DNA from: Mucilaginibacter jinjuensis
GTDB lineage: Bacteria; Bacteroidota; Bacteroidia; Sphingobacteriales; Sphingobacteriaceae
DNA: 64,000 nucleotides
Direction: 5' to 3'
Assembly: GCF_028596025.1 (NCBI RefSeq)
Contig: NZ_CP117167.1
Span: 3,906,001 to 3,970,000, forward strand
This document shows, piece by piece, positions 27,314 to 36,871 of the stretch. Positions within the stretch are counted from its first letter, which is position 1; each line of letters begins with the position of its first letter. The notes under the pieces are model-generated. The model was not told the origin of the DNA and did not search any database. It was given only the letters and a program-made list of their open reading frames with translations. Both the position numbers and the translations under genes were made by a program.

Positions 27314-28441
27314 TTAATTAAATGCAGTAGCCGTATGCGTGTATGGGCCACCAGCCTGGAAATACACATCCACTTTTACATTATGGGTATCTGCGGCTGG
27401 TGGAAACTTATAGGTGTTATTCCATTGATCGTTGGTTACCGGGAGCAGGTAAAAATAATCAGCCGGTTTACCCGCAGGCGGGTCGTTATTTACATTCTCG
27501 CTGCCATAATACTCTAAACCTTTAGCGGTATGCAGGATAAATTTATATCGATCATCACGACCCCATGAAAATTGGTAAAACGTAACCGGGATCTTCGCTG
27601 CTTCCCAGGTGCCGTTCCCGATATAACTTAGCTGCCCGGTTTCTGTAGCGTAGGCAGATACATATAAACCCAGCGATTGAATGCCCACAATGCTTGATGT
27701 AGCCACGCTAAAATCATAACTTAAACGATAAGGTTGTGTGGCAGCGGTAACTGTGGTTGTTGAGTTACCTTGCTGTATAATACCATTGGCATCCAGGTAG
27801 TATTTGGTGCCGCTGGCGCTCTGCTTATCGGTTAATTGATAGGTACCGGGTTTTAAAGAGGTATAAAGTTCAAATACACCATCGCTGGTTTGTTTAAGGG
27901 CGATGGCCTTGGTTACATCATCGCCGGCTTCTGTAGCCGTCCCTGTGATATACAGTGCGGTAGGCAGAACTGCAAAACCGGCAGGACGGGTGATCTGCAA
28001 AGTATGGCTTGCTGAACCAGCCACCACATTAGTTGCTTTAGAAGCCAGCACAGTCCATTTTATTTTACCGGTACTTGAAGACTGGATACCTGCTAGCGAG
28101 GCAATCTTATTCAAATCCTTCTGTGTAACAGTAGCCTGTGCCTGTACACCTCCCCCATCAGAAAGCGCCTTATAAACCGGCTTGCTAAAATCGCCATCAG
28201 CCTTATCAAAAGCTACCTCATACAATACCATATCACCATCTGCGGCTTGGGTAGCATTCCAGGTAAATACCATACTGGCCCCTGTTGCCGGTTGTAAGCT
28301 AATGCTGGCCTGATCTGCCGGGGCACCTAATACGCTTACGGGGTGTACATTCAGGTCTAAGGTTCTTTCATCCTTTTTGCAGGATGTAAAAGCCGTTATG
28401 GCTGCAATAACCATAAAGCTCAAATTAATTAATCTTCTCAT
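27314..28441 (-). CDS. SusE-family outer-membrane lipoprotein
   Basis: This 375-residue lipoprotein has the lipobox AFTSCKKDER. The N-terminal domain (about residues 40-150) is SusE-like, with ASISLQPATGASMVFTWNAT and LYEVAFDKADGDFSKP. Two further beta domains follow (about 165-270 and 275-375), both of starch-binding type (TGTATEAGDDVTKAIALKQT; YKFILHTAKGLEYYG). SusE/SusF proteins bind glycans at the surface and help capture substrate for the SusC/D pair. It lies 5 nt downstream of the susD-like gene. In this locus the ligand should be an alpha-mannan or its fragments. Confidence 0.82.
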   Translation of the reverse strand: MRRLINLSFMVIAAITAFTSCKKDERTLDLNVHPVSVLGAPADQASISLQPATGASMVFTWNATQAADGDMVLYEVAFDKADGDFSKPVYKALSDGGGVQAQATVTQKDLNKIASLAGIQSSSTGKIKWTVLASKATNVVAGSASHTLQITRPAGFAVLPTALYITGTATEAGDDVTKAIALKQTSDGVFELYTSLKPGTYQLTDKQSASGTKYYLDANGIIQQGNSTTTVTAATQPYRLSYDFSVATSSIVGIQSLGLYVSAYATETGQLSYIGNGTWEAAKIPVTFYQFSWGRDDRYKFILHTAKGLEYYGSENVNNDPPAGKPADYFYLLPVTNDQWNNTYKFPPAADTHNVKVDVYFQAGGPYTHTATAFN

Positions 28442-28446
28442 CTCGT

Positions 28447-30105
28447 TTAATTTAATTGGTTATTGCTTAGTAGCCCGGGGTTCTGTTTCAGGTTAGGATC
28501 TTTATTTACTTCATTAAGCGGAATCGGCCACAGATAATTTTTAGCCGGATCGAACTGGCGTTTTTGCACCCTCAGGTAACCATTATCAATAGTAGGATCG
28601 CCAAATTTGGCGCCATGCACGTAACCGTTTAATACGGTTTCAGACAGTTTCCACCTACGGATATCTTCTGTCCTGATGCCTTCCATAGCTAACTCTGTAC
28701 GGCGCTCCCTTCTGATAATGGTGGTCATGTCACCAGCAGTAGGGAAATTTAATGCATTAGGGTCTGTAAAGCCGGCACGCTGGCGCAATACCATAATAGT
28801 TTTACTCCAGGTGCTTGCATCCATTTGCCCCAGGCTGTTTTTAGCTTCTGCATAATCCAATAAAACTTCGGCCCAACGGATGAGGTGCAGGTTTAGGCCC
28901 GATACAAACTGAGGCAGGTGGTTAGGGTCAAAATACTTGCGCCAGTAATAACCTGTTGCAGAAACCTGGCCATTAGGGCTATACTCATTTAAGGCACTGC
29001 GGTTAGGGTCTGATCCTGGTTTAATGTAGATGACCTGCGTTGTGCCATCTGCATTTTTAAAATTGGCTTTATCATAAACAATGGTTGCAGTAAGCCTTGG
29101 ATCACGGTTAGTGTACGGGTTTGATTCGTCGTAACCAGAGCCTGCATCAGTTATCCCCTTGCCATTATTCATAATATAATCATTCACCAACTCTTGAGTT
29201 GGTGCCAGGTTATTGGTGCGTGAACCTGCCGAGATCGGATAAAAATCGAACCCATCTGCCCAAGTGCGGCCAGCCACGCCAGATACATACTGAAGTGAAA
29301 GCATCGACTCAGAATTGGTTTTGTTTACCGCAGGGTCACTAAATAAGCTACCATAATCACTCGCTAACGCGTACTGGCCGTAAGTAGACGGATTGTTTAA
29401 TAATTTTTCGCAAATAGTTACCACGTCCTGCATGCGGTTACCTTCGTACAATAGCACACGGGCTTCCAAAGCAAGGGCTGCACCATTGGTAATGCGGCCA
29501 TTATCCGCAGCGGCATATTTATCTTTTGATGGTAATGCGGCAGCGGCAGCTTCCAATTCACTGGTAATAAAACTCAGCACAGCTGCCCTTGGGGTCCTGG
29601 CAATAACCTTAGCTTCATCCGGTGTTATGTCTGCTGATAACAAAGGCACATCGCCCCACCATTTCATCAGGTTAAAATGATGCCATGCACGTACAAAGCG
29701 AACTTCGCCTTTCATGCGGGCAATTACGTCGGCACCTAAAGTTTTATTTTGGTCGATACCAGCCAGGAACAGATTACAAGCTTTAATACCCTGGTAATAA
29801 AAAGACCAGTCATTAATAAATTTAGGCAGCGATGAAGTAAAAGTACCTGCACCAACCTGGTCTACGTTACCGTAAGATGAGCCTTGAGCAGTGTAAGCGT
29901 TATCAGACATCGCATCGTTATAAAAATACAGGTCGCTGTTATACATGCCGCTGTAAATGTTATTCAGTGCATTATTTACATTTTCGCTTGTGGTGTAAAA
30001 GTTCTGATCAGTAAAGTTGTTGGTTGGCACCAGATCCAGTTTTTTACAACTGCCGGCAGTAACTACCAGTAGTGTTATAATGAATATTTTGATATAATTT
30101 TTCAT
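28447..30105 (-). CDS. SusD/RagB-family nutrient-binding lipoprotein
   Basis: The 552-residue product carries a lipobox (VTAGSCKKLDLVPT) and the SusD layout of TPR helices. Typical segments are NALNNIYSGMYNSDLYFY, VRFVRAWHHFNLMKWWGDVP (the conserved RAxxyf..v..fG.vP motif) and, near the C-terminus, IRRERRTELAMEGIRTEDIR and YLWPIPLNEVNKDPNLKQNP. SusD acts as a lid on the SusC channel and binds oligosaccharide at the surface. It follows the SusC gene by 19 nt. The combination with GH76 and GH92 points to alpha-mannan as the ligand. Confidence 0.92.
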   Translation of the reverse strand: MKNYIKIFIITLLVVTAGSCKKLDLVPTNNFTDQNFYTTSENVNNALNNIYSGMYNSDLYFYNDAMSDNAYTAQGSSYGNVDQVGAGTFTSSLPKFINDWSFYYQGIKACNLFLAGIDQNKTLGADVIARMKGEVRFVRAWHHFNLMKWWGDVPLLSADITPDEAKVIARTPRAAVLSFITSELEAAAAALPSKDKYAAADNGRITNGAALALEARVLLYEGNRMQDVVTICEKLLNNPSTYGQYALASDYGSLFSDPAVNKTNSESMLSLQYVSGVAGRTWADGFDFYPISAGSRTNNLAPTQELVNDYIMNNGKGITDAGSGYDESNPYTNRDPRLTATIVYDKANFKNADGTTQVIYIKPGSDPNRSALNEYSPNGQVSATGYYWRKYFDPNHLPQFVSGLNLHLIRWAEVLLDYAEAKNSLGQMDASTWSKTIMVLRQRAGFTDPNALNFPTAGDMTTIIRRERRTELAMEGIRTEDIRRWKLSETVLNGYVHGAKFGDPTIDNGYLRVQKRQFDPAKNYLWPIPLNEVNKDPNLKQNPGLLSNNQLN

Positions 30106-30124
30106 GAGAATATTTTTTAATAAT

Positions 30125-33100
30125 CTATTGGAATGTGACGTTTAAACCCACCCCATAAAACCTTGGCATGGGATAAGCGCGGGCACTGTTTGAAGAGGTA
30201 TTTAAGCTCAGATCATTGTTAAACTCAGAAGTCTCAGGATCGATAAATTTGAGTTTGGTTAATGTAACCAGGTTTTGGCCGATAACCGATACCCTTAATT
30301 TTTGGATCCCGATTTTTTTAGTGAGAGACGCAGGCAGGTTATAACCGATGTTTACATTTTTTAAACGGGCGTAAGCACCGTCGAATTTGTAAAGATCAGA
30401 CCCGTTTCTCCAGTTGTTATTGTTTGATGCCGAACCAATAGCCGCCAATTGCGGGAAGCGTGCATCGGGGTTAGTAGGTGTCCAGAAATCGGTTTGATGC
30501 TCGTAAACTGTTGCGCCATAATTGTAGTGGAAAGGTTCAACCAGCTCTCCGCGTAAAAACACATCTCTTTTGCCAACACCCTGTATAAAGGCCGAAAGAT
30601 CGAACCCTTTATAGGCAACGCGATAAGTGAAACCGAATGTATAACGCGGAAATGGGTTACCCAACGGCACTTTATCTTTATCATCAATCACGCCATCATG
30701 ATTTTGATCTACAAACTTGAGATCGCCAGGTGCAACCACCTGCCCGGCCGGTTTTGGATAGCTTTGCACATCAGATGCATTTTGGAAATAACCGTTGGTT
30801 TTATAGCCATAATATTGTGTGATCGGGTCACCGACGCGGCGGAGAAACGAGAACACATCGGCGTTCACAATTTCCTGGCTTACACCGTAAGACAAAGCCT
30901 CCAGCTTGTTTTGGTTATCGGCAATATTGAAGCTGAAATTTTGTGTAACCTGGTTGGTTTTCAAGGTATACGCAATGCTTACCTCCCAACCATGGTTCCT
31001 TACTTTTGCTACGTTGGCATCAGGGAAACCGGCACCAAAAATAGCCGTTACATCCTGGCGGGCAGCTAAAATATCTTTGGTTGTTTTGTCGAAATAATCT
31101 AACGATAAGGTTAAGTTATTATTTAAGAAAGCCGCATCTAAACCAACATTAAAAGTGGTTGCCCTTTCCCAGGTTAAATCGGGGTTACCCAGGTTATATC
31201 CAGCCCCACCCACAACGGTATTGTTAAAGCCATAAGCATTTGGATAGTTAAAATAGGTGGTTTGATACTGGTAAGCATTTACGTTTTGATTACCCAGTAC
31301 ACCATAAGATGTTCTGAATTTTAAGAGGTTAACCGTATTCTTCAATTTCGCCATAAATGGCTCTTCAGTTACCAGCCATGAGGCAGCACCCGATGGAAAG
31401 AATCCTGTTCTGTGCCCTGCAGCGAATTTCGAAGATGCATCTTCCCTAAAGTTTCCCTCTAAGAAATAGCGATCCTTGAACGAGTAGTTAGCGCGCCCAA
31501 ATAAGGAATTAAGGCTGGTTTCCTGTGTAGCACGGTTACCGCTGGCATCCTGATAGTTGCTGTTGTAGCTATTTTGCGCGTCGATAGTAGTCCCTGTTGT
31601 TGGGATACCCAATTGAGGATCCGTATATAATTGTTGTAACTGAAAAGCATTAGATGAATACGATTCGTTAGAAACACCTACCAACACCTTGAATTTATGC
31701 TCTTGAATTTGCTTATTATACTCGGCATACACCTGGGTATTTAATAACTGATTCCTGTAGCTGTTATCAAAAACTGTATGATCGTCGCCATAAACGCCCG
31801 ATGGTAAATAGTTAACCTGTTCACGTCTGAAAAACTGGCTGTTATCGTTGATGGTACCGCCGAAGATACCGGTCAGCTTCAAATCTTTAGTGATATTTAG
31901 CGTACCGTTCAGGTTGCCAAAAAGCTGGTCGTTATTGGTTAAGCCGTAGCCGCCATGCTCTAAAACACCTTTTTCATTGTATTGCGATGCAATTGGATTA
32001 GTCAGATAATTACCATTGGCATCCTGCCAGCTATAATTAATAGGCACCCGGTTAGCATCAGCAAAAATGTTATTATCACCAACGGTATTGGTTTTGTTTT
32101 GCGATTTTACATAACTCAAAACCACATTAAACTTAAACTTGCCCACAATAGCTGTTTGATTTAAGCGCAGGTTATATTTTTTGTAACCGAAATCGCCTCC
32201 AGAACCTCCGTTACCAATGAGGTTACTACCCTGATCCTGGTAACCTGCCGAAATAAAGTAAGAACTGTTCTCGCCACCACCGCTTACGCTCATGTTTTCA
32301 GATTGCAGGGGTGCATTTTTTAACAGGTGATTAATATCCCAGGTGCCATTACCCTGCGCAGCCAGTTGCTGTATTTGCTCTGGCGTGTAAGCAGGCGGCA
32401 AGCCTGAGTTAATAAGCGATTGGTTTTTGTAATAAGCATTATCAGAAGCGCTTACTTTTTTAACCAATACATCTGGATTTTGGATCCCGTAGCTGGCATC
32501 GAAACTCACACTTGCTTTCTGATTCAATTTGCCGCTTTTGGTGGTTACCAAGATAACCCCATTGGCCGAGCGAGAACCGTAAATAGCCGCAGCACCAGCA
32601 TCTTTTAATACAGACACGCTGGCTACATCATTTGGGTTTAACAGGTTAATATCGCCGCCAATTATCCCATCAATAACTACCAGCGGGGTATTATCACCCA
32701 GGGTACCCAAACCACGAATGTTTAAATTAACACCACTACCGGGATCCATCGTAGTTTGCTGGATAATTAAGTTGGGCGATTCGCCCTGCAGCGCTTGCAA
32801 CGTATTCAATATCGGTTTATCACCGATATCTTTGGCGCTCACCTGGTTTACGGCACCTGTTAATGATACCTTTGTTTGTGTACCATAACCTACCACAACA
32901 ACTTCATTAAGTGCCTTAGCATCGGCCTTTAACTTAATGTTGATAGTGGTATTGCCGCCGATGGGTACTTCCTGCTTAGCAAAACCCAGGTATGAAAATG
33001 ATAATGATTTATTAGCATAAGCCTCCGGGACGCTTAGTTTATAATTACCATTACCATCTGTAACCATGCCTAATGCAGTACCCACTATACCAATACTTAC

Positions 33101-33313
33101 ACCCGGCAAAGGCTGGCCCTGCTCATCAGATACACGGCCGGTAACCGTGGTGCTGGCTAAATGCTGTTTATTAGATTTTACCTCGCCTGTATGTTCGCTA
33201 CTTTCTTCGGCATAGGTATTATTTAACAGCATGGTAAATGCCATCGCGACTGCCATTTGCCTGATGGGCAGCCGTTTGATCTTTTTTAAGTTGTGTAATA
33301 ATTTTACGCTCAT
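30125..33313 (-). CDS. SusC/RagA-family TonB-dependent outer-membrane transporter
   Basis: The 1062-residue protein has a long basic leader, then a carboxypeptidase-D-like domain (TVTGRVSDEQGQPLPGVSIG), the Bacteroidota TonB-box-like segment LNEVVVVGYGTQ, a plug domain (GSGVNLNIRGLGTLGDNTPL, VSVLKDAGAAAIYGSR) and a 22-strand-type barrel that ends in an aromatic residue after FYGVGLNVT. It imports oligosaccharides with SusD using TonB energy. The length is typical of the SusC family. It lies 52 nt downstream of the MFS gene, so it belongs to the same minus-strand operon. No separate promoter is evident in that gap. Confidence 0.93.
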   Translation of the reverse strand: MSVKLLHNLKKIKRLPIRQMAVAMAFTMLLNNTYAEESSEHTGEVKSNKQHLASTTVTGRVSDEQGQPLPGVSIGIVGTALGMVTDGNGNYKLSVPEAYANKSLSFSYLGFAKQEVPIGGNTTINIKLKADAKALNEVVVVGYGTQTKVSLTGAVNQVSAKDIGDKPILNTLQALQGESPNLIIQQTTMDPGSGVNLNIRGLGTLGDNTPLVVIDGIIGGDINLLNPNDVASVSVLKDAGAAAIYGSRSANGVILVTTKSGKLNQKASVSFDASYGIQNPDVLVKKVSASDNAYYKNQSLINSGLPPAYTPEQIQQLAAQGNGTWDINHLLKNAPLQSENMSVSGGGENSSYFISAGYQDQGSNLIGNGGSGGDFGYKKYNLRLNQTAIVGKFKFNVVLSYVKSQNKTNTVGDNNIFADANRVPINYSWQDANGNYLTNPIASQYNEKGVLEHGGYGLTNNDQLFGNLNGTLNITKDLKLTGIFGGTINDNSQFFRREQVNYLPSGVYGDDHTVFDNSYRNQLLNTQVYAEYNKQIQEHKFKVLVGVSNESYSSNAFQLQQLYTDPQLGIPTTGTTIDAQNSYNSNYQDASGNRATQETSLNSLFGRANYSFKDRYFLEGNFREDASSKFAAGHRTGFFPSGAASWLVTEEPFMAKLKNTVNLLKFRTSYGVLGNQNVNAYQYQTTYFNYPNAYGFNNTVVGGAGYNLGNPDLTWERATTFNVGLDAAFLNNNLTLSLDYFDKTTKDILAARQDVTAIFGAGFPDANVAKVRNHGWEVSIAYTLKTNQVTQNFSFNIADNQNKLEALSYGVSQEIVNADVFSFLRRVGDPITQYYGYKTNGYFQNASDVQSYPKPAGQVVAPGDLKFVDQNHDGVIDDKDKVPLGNPFPRYTFGFTYRVAYKGFDLSAFIQGVGKRDVFLRGELVEPFHYNYGATVYEHQTDFWTPTNPDARFPQLAAIGSASNNNNWRNGSDLYKFDGAYARLKNVNIGYNLPASLTKKIGIQKLRVSVIGQNLVTLTKLKFIDPETSEFNNDLSLNTSSNSARAYPMPRFYGVGLNVTFQ

Positions 33314-33365
33314 AATAATTGGTTTTAATTGGGGGATGCGTTTATTGAATTGGGATATTGATTGG

Positions 33366-34793
33366 TCAGTTTTTGGTTTCTTTTTTATAACTTTCTTTCC
33401 AGTAGTCCTCGATCATTTCCAGCGATTTGCCTTTGGTTTCGGGAATCAGTTTCCAGGTGATCCACAAAGCCGGCGAACAACACAGAGCAAAAACCCAGAA
33501 AGTAAATGATGAGCCGAGGCCTTCGAGCATTACAGGGGTTAACTGGCCCACCAGAAAATTACCCACCCATAATGAAAGTGTAGCCAGTGCCATGGCCTTG
33601 CCGCGAATGGCATTCGGAAATATTTCGCCCACAACAACCCAGCAAACCGGGCCGAAAGAAAAAGCAAAACAAGCAATGAATGATAAAATGAAGATGAGTA
33701 TCCACGGCCCCTGCGTTATGCCTAAGGCAAAAAGAGCACCGATAATAAGCAGGGAAACAACAGCGCCGCCAATACCTACATATAAGAGCGGCTTACGGCC
33801 CCATTTATCAATGGTAAAAATGGCTACAAAGGTAAATATCACATTAACCAGCCCGATGGTAACCTGGCCGCCTAAAGCATTATTGAGTGTAAAACCGGCC
33901 TGCTCCAGTATTTTAGGGCCATAGTAGATTACCGCATTAATACCACATACCTGCGACAGGAATGGTAAAAGCAAGCCTATCCACAATGCCTTACGATACA
34001 CTGGTGTAAACAGTTCTTTTAATGATGTTGACTGCTCGTTATGCTGTGAGGTTTCAAAATCTGCCACCTCTTTGTTTGCAGCTGCTGTACCATCAATTTT
34101 TATTAATATGGCCGTGGCTTTTGCCTTAGCACCATTTAACAGCAACCACCTGGGCGATTCGGGCACCAGGAAAAGCGAGATCAAAAATATACCCGCAGGC
34201 AAGGCACCTAAGCCCAGCATGGCGCGCCATACCTCGGTCGAGAAAATCTTTTTGGTGCTCTCGGAATCGAAACTGTCAGCTGCGTGATTAACCAGATAAG
34301 CATTAGAAAAATAGGCCAGTACAATACCAATTGTTAAAGCCAGTTGGTAAAGCGATACCATCATGCCCCGGTAACGGGATGGCGAAAATTCTGAAATATA
34401 TAAAGGCGACACCATGGAGGCCACACCTATACCCAAACCACCTACTAACCTGAATAAAATTAATACGGTGAATGAGGTAGAAAGCATACAACCCAAAGCC
34501 GAGGCCAAAAACAGTACCGCAGATAAAATCAGGATAATTTTACGCCCGTATTTGTCGCTCAGTTTACCAGAGCATGCCACGCCAATAATACAGCCCAACA
34601 GGGCACAGCTTACAAACCAGCCTTCATTAACAGCATCAAGCTTAAAATCGTGCTTTACCAGGTTTACCGTTCCCGAAATTACAGCAGTATCGAAGCCAAA
34701 TAAAAAGCCTCCAAGCGCGGCCACCAGGCACACCAGGTATAAATAGCCGGCATTTTTTTTCACTGTGATATCTTGTTCTGTTGCGGTTATCAT
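33366..34793 (-). CDS. MFS sugar porter (mannose/hexose:H+ symporter type)
   Basis: This 475-residue inner-membrane protein shows 12 membrane segments and all hallmarks of the sugar porter family: GGFLFGFDTAVISGT near the start, DKYGRKIILIL after segment 2, RFVG-like RLVGGLGIGVAS, VPESPRWLL before the central loop, IDKWGRKPLLYVG, and the C-terminal signature IPETKGKSLEMIED. Members close to XylE/GlcP import monosaccharides by proton symport. In this locus the substrate is probably mannose released by the GH92 enzyme in the periplasm. It is encoded 7 nt after the isomerase gene. Confidence 0.88.
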   Translation of the reverse strand: MITATEQDITVKKNAGYLYLVCLVAALGGFLFGFDTAVISGTVNLVKHDFKLDAVNEGWFVSCALLGCIIGVACSGKLSDKYGRKIILILSAVLFLASALGCMLSTSFTVLILFRLVGGLGIGVASMVSPLYISEFSPSRYRGMMVSLYQLALTIGIVLAYFSNAYLVNHAADSFDSESTKKIFSTEVWRAMLGLGALPAGIFLISLFLVPESPRWLLLNGAKAKATAILIKIDGTAAANKEVADFETSQHNEQSTSLKELFTPVYRKALWIGLLLPFLSQVCGINAVIYYGPKILEQAGFTLNNALGGQVTIGLVNVIFTFVAIFTIDKWGRKPLLYVGIGGAVVSLLIIGALFALGITQGPWILIFILSFIACFAFSFGPVCWVVVGEIFPNAIRGKAMALATLSLWVGNFLVGQLTPVMLEGLGSSFTFWVFALCCSPALWITWKLIPETKGKSLEMIEDYWKESYKKETKN

Positions 34794-34800
34794 GCTTTTC

Positions 34801-36609
34801 TTATTTTAAAAATGCTTTAATCACTTTTGCATTGCTTTTACCCAAATTGGTAAGCGTATAGTGTTTTGCCGCAGCCGGTATCACAAAAGTTTCGGCATAA
34901 GCAAATACATGTTTAGTGCCGTCGGCTGTTTCGAGTAACACAGACTCGCCCTCTACCAGCATCATTACATGGCAGCAATTATCTGTAATTACTTGTACCT
35001 GGGTATTAAAATCAAGGCGGTGTACATCGTAAAAATGTTGTTCGTGTGTAGGTATATGAATCAGTTTCCAATCTGTACCTTCTTTTAGCACAGCTGGTTT
35101 GGAAATGAGTTCGTCCTGTACCCGCTTACCTTTACGTTCGAAGTTGAGATTGTTAAAGGCATGGTCAATATTGATTGGCCTTGGGTTGCCATCCAGATCA
35201 AGCCTTAACCAGTCATACATTTTAAAGGTAAAAATGTAGGGGGTTGCACTAATTTCGAGCACCATATTGTTAGCGCCTGCGCTATGCACGGTACCATTAG
35301 GAATCAGAAACAGATCGTGCTTTTTAGCCACATGTGCCTGAACAAAATCTCTGATCTCTATTTCTACACCTTCGGTCTGGCTATTTATTAGTGTCTTTTT
35401 AAATTCTTCGGGATTGATGTTTTCCTGAAAACCCAGGTATACTTCAGCATTGTCTTTGCAATCGAGAATATAATAGGTTTCATCCTGGGTAATGGTTTCG
35501 CCAAAATTATCCTGGATATATTTTAACCTTGGGTGGCATTGGATAGACAGGTTGCCCCCATCAAACGTATCCAGAAAATCAAACCTGATCGGAAACTCAT
35601 CGCCAAATTTTTCGGCATGTTTACCCAGCACCTGCTGCTGATTGGCAAACATTAAAAAATCAAACGATACCTCGAGTAAATTACCATTGCTTTCGAAAAC
35701 CAACCCATTTTCGGGCACAATCAGCTCAAAGGACCATGCATAATTAATTACATCTTTATTGATATTAGGGATAAACTCTTTAATCCACTGCCCCCCCCAG
35801 GCCCCAGGCTCGAACCATGGCCGAACCCTGATCACCGAATTGCTGATTTTATTTAAACCTTCGGCTAAATCAGCCTTTAGCATCCAGTTGACATCATTTA
35901 GCCACTGGCCATCTGCAACCACAGTAATCTGATCGAGGATATCTTTTTTATGCTTGTTCAACAAAACCCAGTCTACAAAATAAAACCGCTTGTACATTAT
36001 AAAAGGCTCAGTAATCTCGTCGGTACCCAAATTAGTGATAGACCCGGCACGCATGCGGAACTGCAATTCGTTCTTAGGCAGGTCGATATATATTACCGGC
36101 GCATCCCAATTAACCAAGGTAGCACCCGTACCTATTACAATATTGATATCAAATTCTGTGTTGGGATTTTGTACCGAAAGCTGATCTGTTAAAAAAAATT
36201 CGTTGAGGTTCAATGTACATTTTGTTCCCCACACGGCATCCGGAGCTCCTAAATATGGTTGTACAAGTGTTTCAATTTCTTCCGGGCTTTTTAAATAATC
36301 AACAGTGGCCACCCAATTAACGCTTAAGCCCTTTGCTAAGAATTCTTCATTTAAGCCATTTTTTATCTCATCCCAAAAAACTCCGGCGTAACCATCAACT
36401 ATAGCTATTTTTTGTTCAATTATCCAGTTGGCAAGTGATGCATAACCATTAAAAATACGATTATGGCCCAGCGCACAAAATGGGTATATGTTATAAACGC
36501 CTTCTGGAGTAAGGGCTCTGTTAAGCTTTTTAGGCATTGGAAACTGCGTAGACTTACGTGCTTGCAAAGCAACAGGCTCTTGATGACCATTAGTAGAATT
36601 TAAGTTCAT
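34801..36609 (-). CDS. Long class I mannose-6-phosphate isomerase with N-terminal P-loop-like domain
   Basis: This 602-residue protein has two parts. Residues about 300-602 form a cupin-type phosphomannose isomerase with zinc-ligand motifs: LSIQCHPRLKYIQ (His), TQDETYYILDCKD (Glu) and LIPNGTVHSAGANN (His). Residues about 60-240 resemble a uridine-kinase-like P-loop domain: IAIVDGYAGVFWDEI sits where a Walker A motif would be, but GxxGK is absent, and VIYIDLPKNELQFRMRAG follows. The isomerase converts mannose-6-phosphate to fructose-6-phosphate. It is the first gene of the mannan operon, divergent from the GntR gene. The start ATG at 36609 lies 11 nt from a putative operator. A kinase activity of the N-terminal domain is doubtful without Walker A. 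Confidence 0.8.
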   Translation of the reverse strand: MNLNSTNGHQEPVALQARKSTQFPMPKKLNRALTPEGVYNIYPFCALGHNRIFNGYASLANWIIEQKIAIVDGYAGVFWDEIKNGLNEEFLAKGLSVNWVATVDYLKSPEEIETLVQPYLGAPDAVWGTKCTLNLNEFFLTDQLSVQNPNTEFDINIVIGTGATLVNWDAPVIYIDLPKNELQFRMRAGSITNLGTDEITEPFIMYKRFYFVDWVLLNKHKKDILDQITVVADGQWLNDVNWMLKADLAEGLNKISNSVIRVRPWFEPGAWGGQWIKEFIPNINKDVINYAWSFELIVPENGLVFESNGNLLEVSFDFLMFANQQQVLGKHAEKFGDEFPIRFDFLDTFDGGNLSIQCHPRLKYIQDNFGETITQDETYYILDCKDNAEVYLGFQENINPEEFKKTLINSQTEGVEIEIRDFVQAHVAKKHDLFLIPNGTVHSAGANNMVLEISATPYIFTFKMYDWLRLDLDGNPRPINIDHAFNNLNFERKGKRVQDELISKPAVLKEGTDWKLIHIPTHEQHFYDVHRLDFNTQVQVITDNCCHVMMLVEGESVLLETADGTKHVFAYAETFVIPAAAKHYTLTNLGKSNAKVIKAFLK

Positions 36610-36620
36610 TTTTATTTGTA

Positions 36621-36640
36621 GTAATGTATGTACATATTAA
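36621..36640. promoter_or_regulatory. Putative GntR operator copy 1
   Basis: This 20-bp site contains ATGT-ATGT-ACAT followed by ATTAA. It lies just upstream of the isomerase start codon. It matches two other sites in the same intergenic region at 16 or more of 20 positions (versus copy 3). The inverted ATGT/ACAT halves fit a dimeric GntR/UTRA regulator. Confidence 0.55.
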
Positions 36641-36710
36641 ATGCTACATAAAAATATCATTGCTGATAAATTGTAGACCAATAAAATTTAAAAATGGTTG
36701 GTTTATTGTT

Positions 36711-36730
36711 ATAATGTACAAACATATAAA
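36711..36730. promoter_or_regulatory. Putative GntR operator copy 2
   Basis: This 20-bp site contains ATGT-ACAA-ACAT followed by ATAAA. It differs from copy 3 at only 3 of 20 positions and lies midway between the divergent genes. It may serve both promoters. Confidence 0.55.
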
Positions 36731-36811
36731 TAAATTTAAGATTCCAAACATATTGCAAATTATTTTTATCCTGCTTAGGAAAATCAGATAATTACGCTGT
36801 TACCACCATAC

Positions 36812-36831
36812 ATTATGTATAAACATATTAA
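36812..36831. promoter_or_regulatory. Putative GntR operator copy 3
   Basis: This 20-bp site contains ATGT-ATAA-ACAT followed by ATTAA and lies 41 nt before the GntR start codon. It is directly upstream of a possible -7 element (TAATATTG, 36848-36855), so binding here could give autoregulation. Confidence 0.55.
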
Positions 36832-36871
36832 GTATTTTAAAAATGCTTAATATTGTAACTCAATAAAGCAA

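Noticed and set aside
36641..36711. Consensus promoter of the mannan operon on the minus strand
   Set aside because: I could not find a TANNTTTG match for the minus strand at a suitable distance, so no promoter is claimed.
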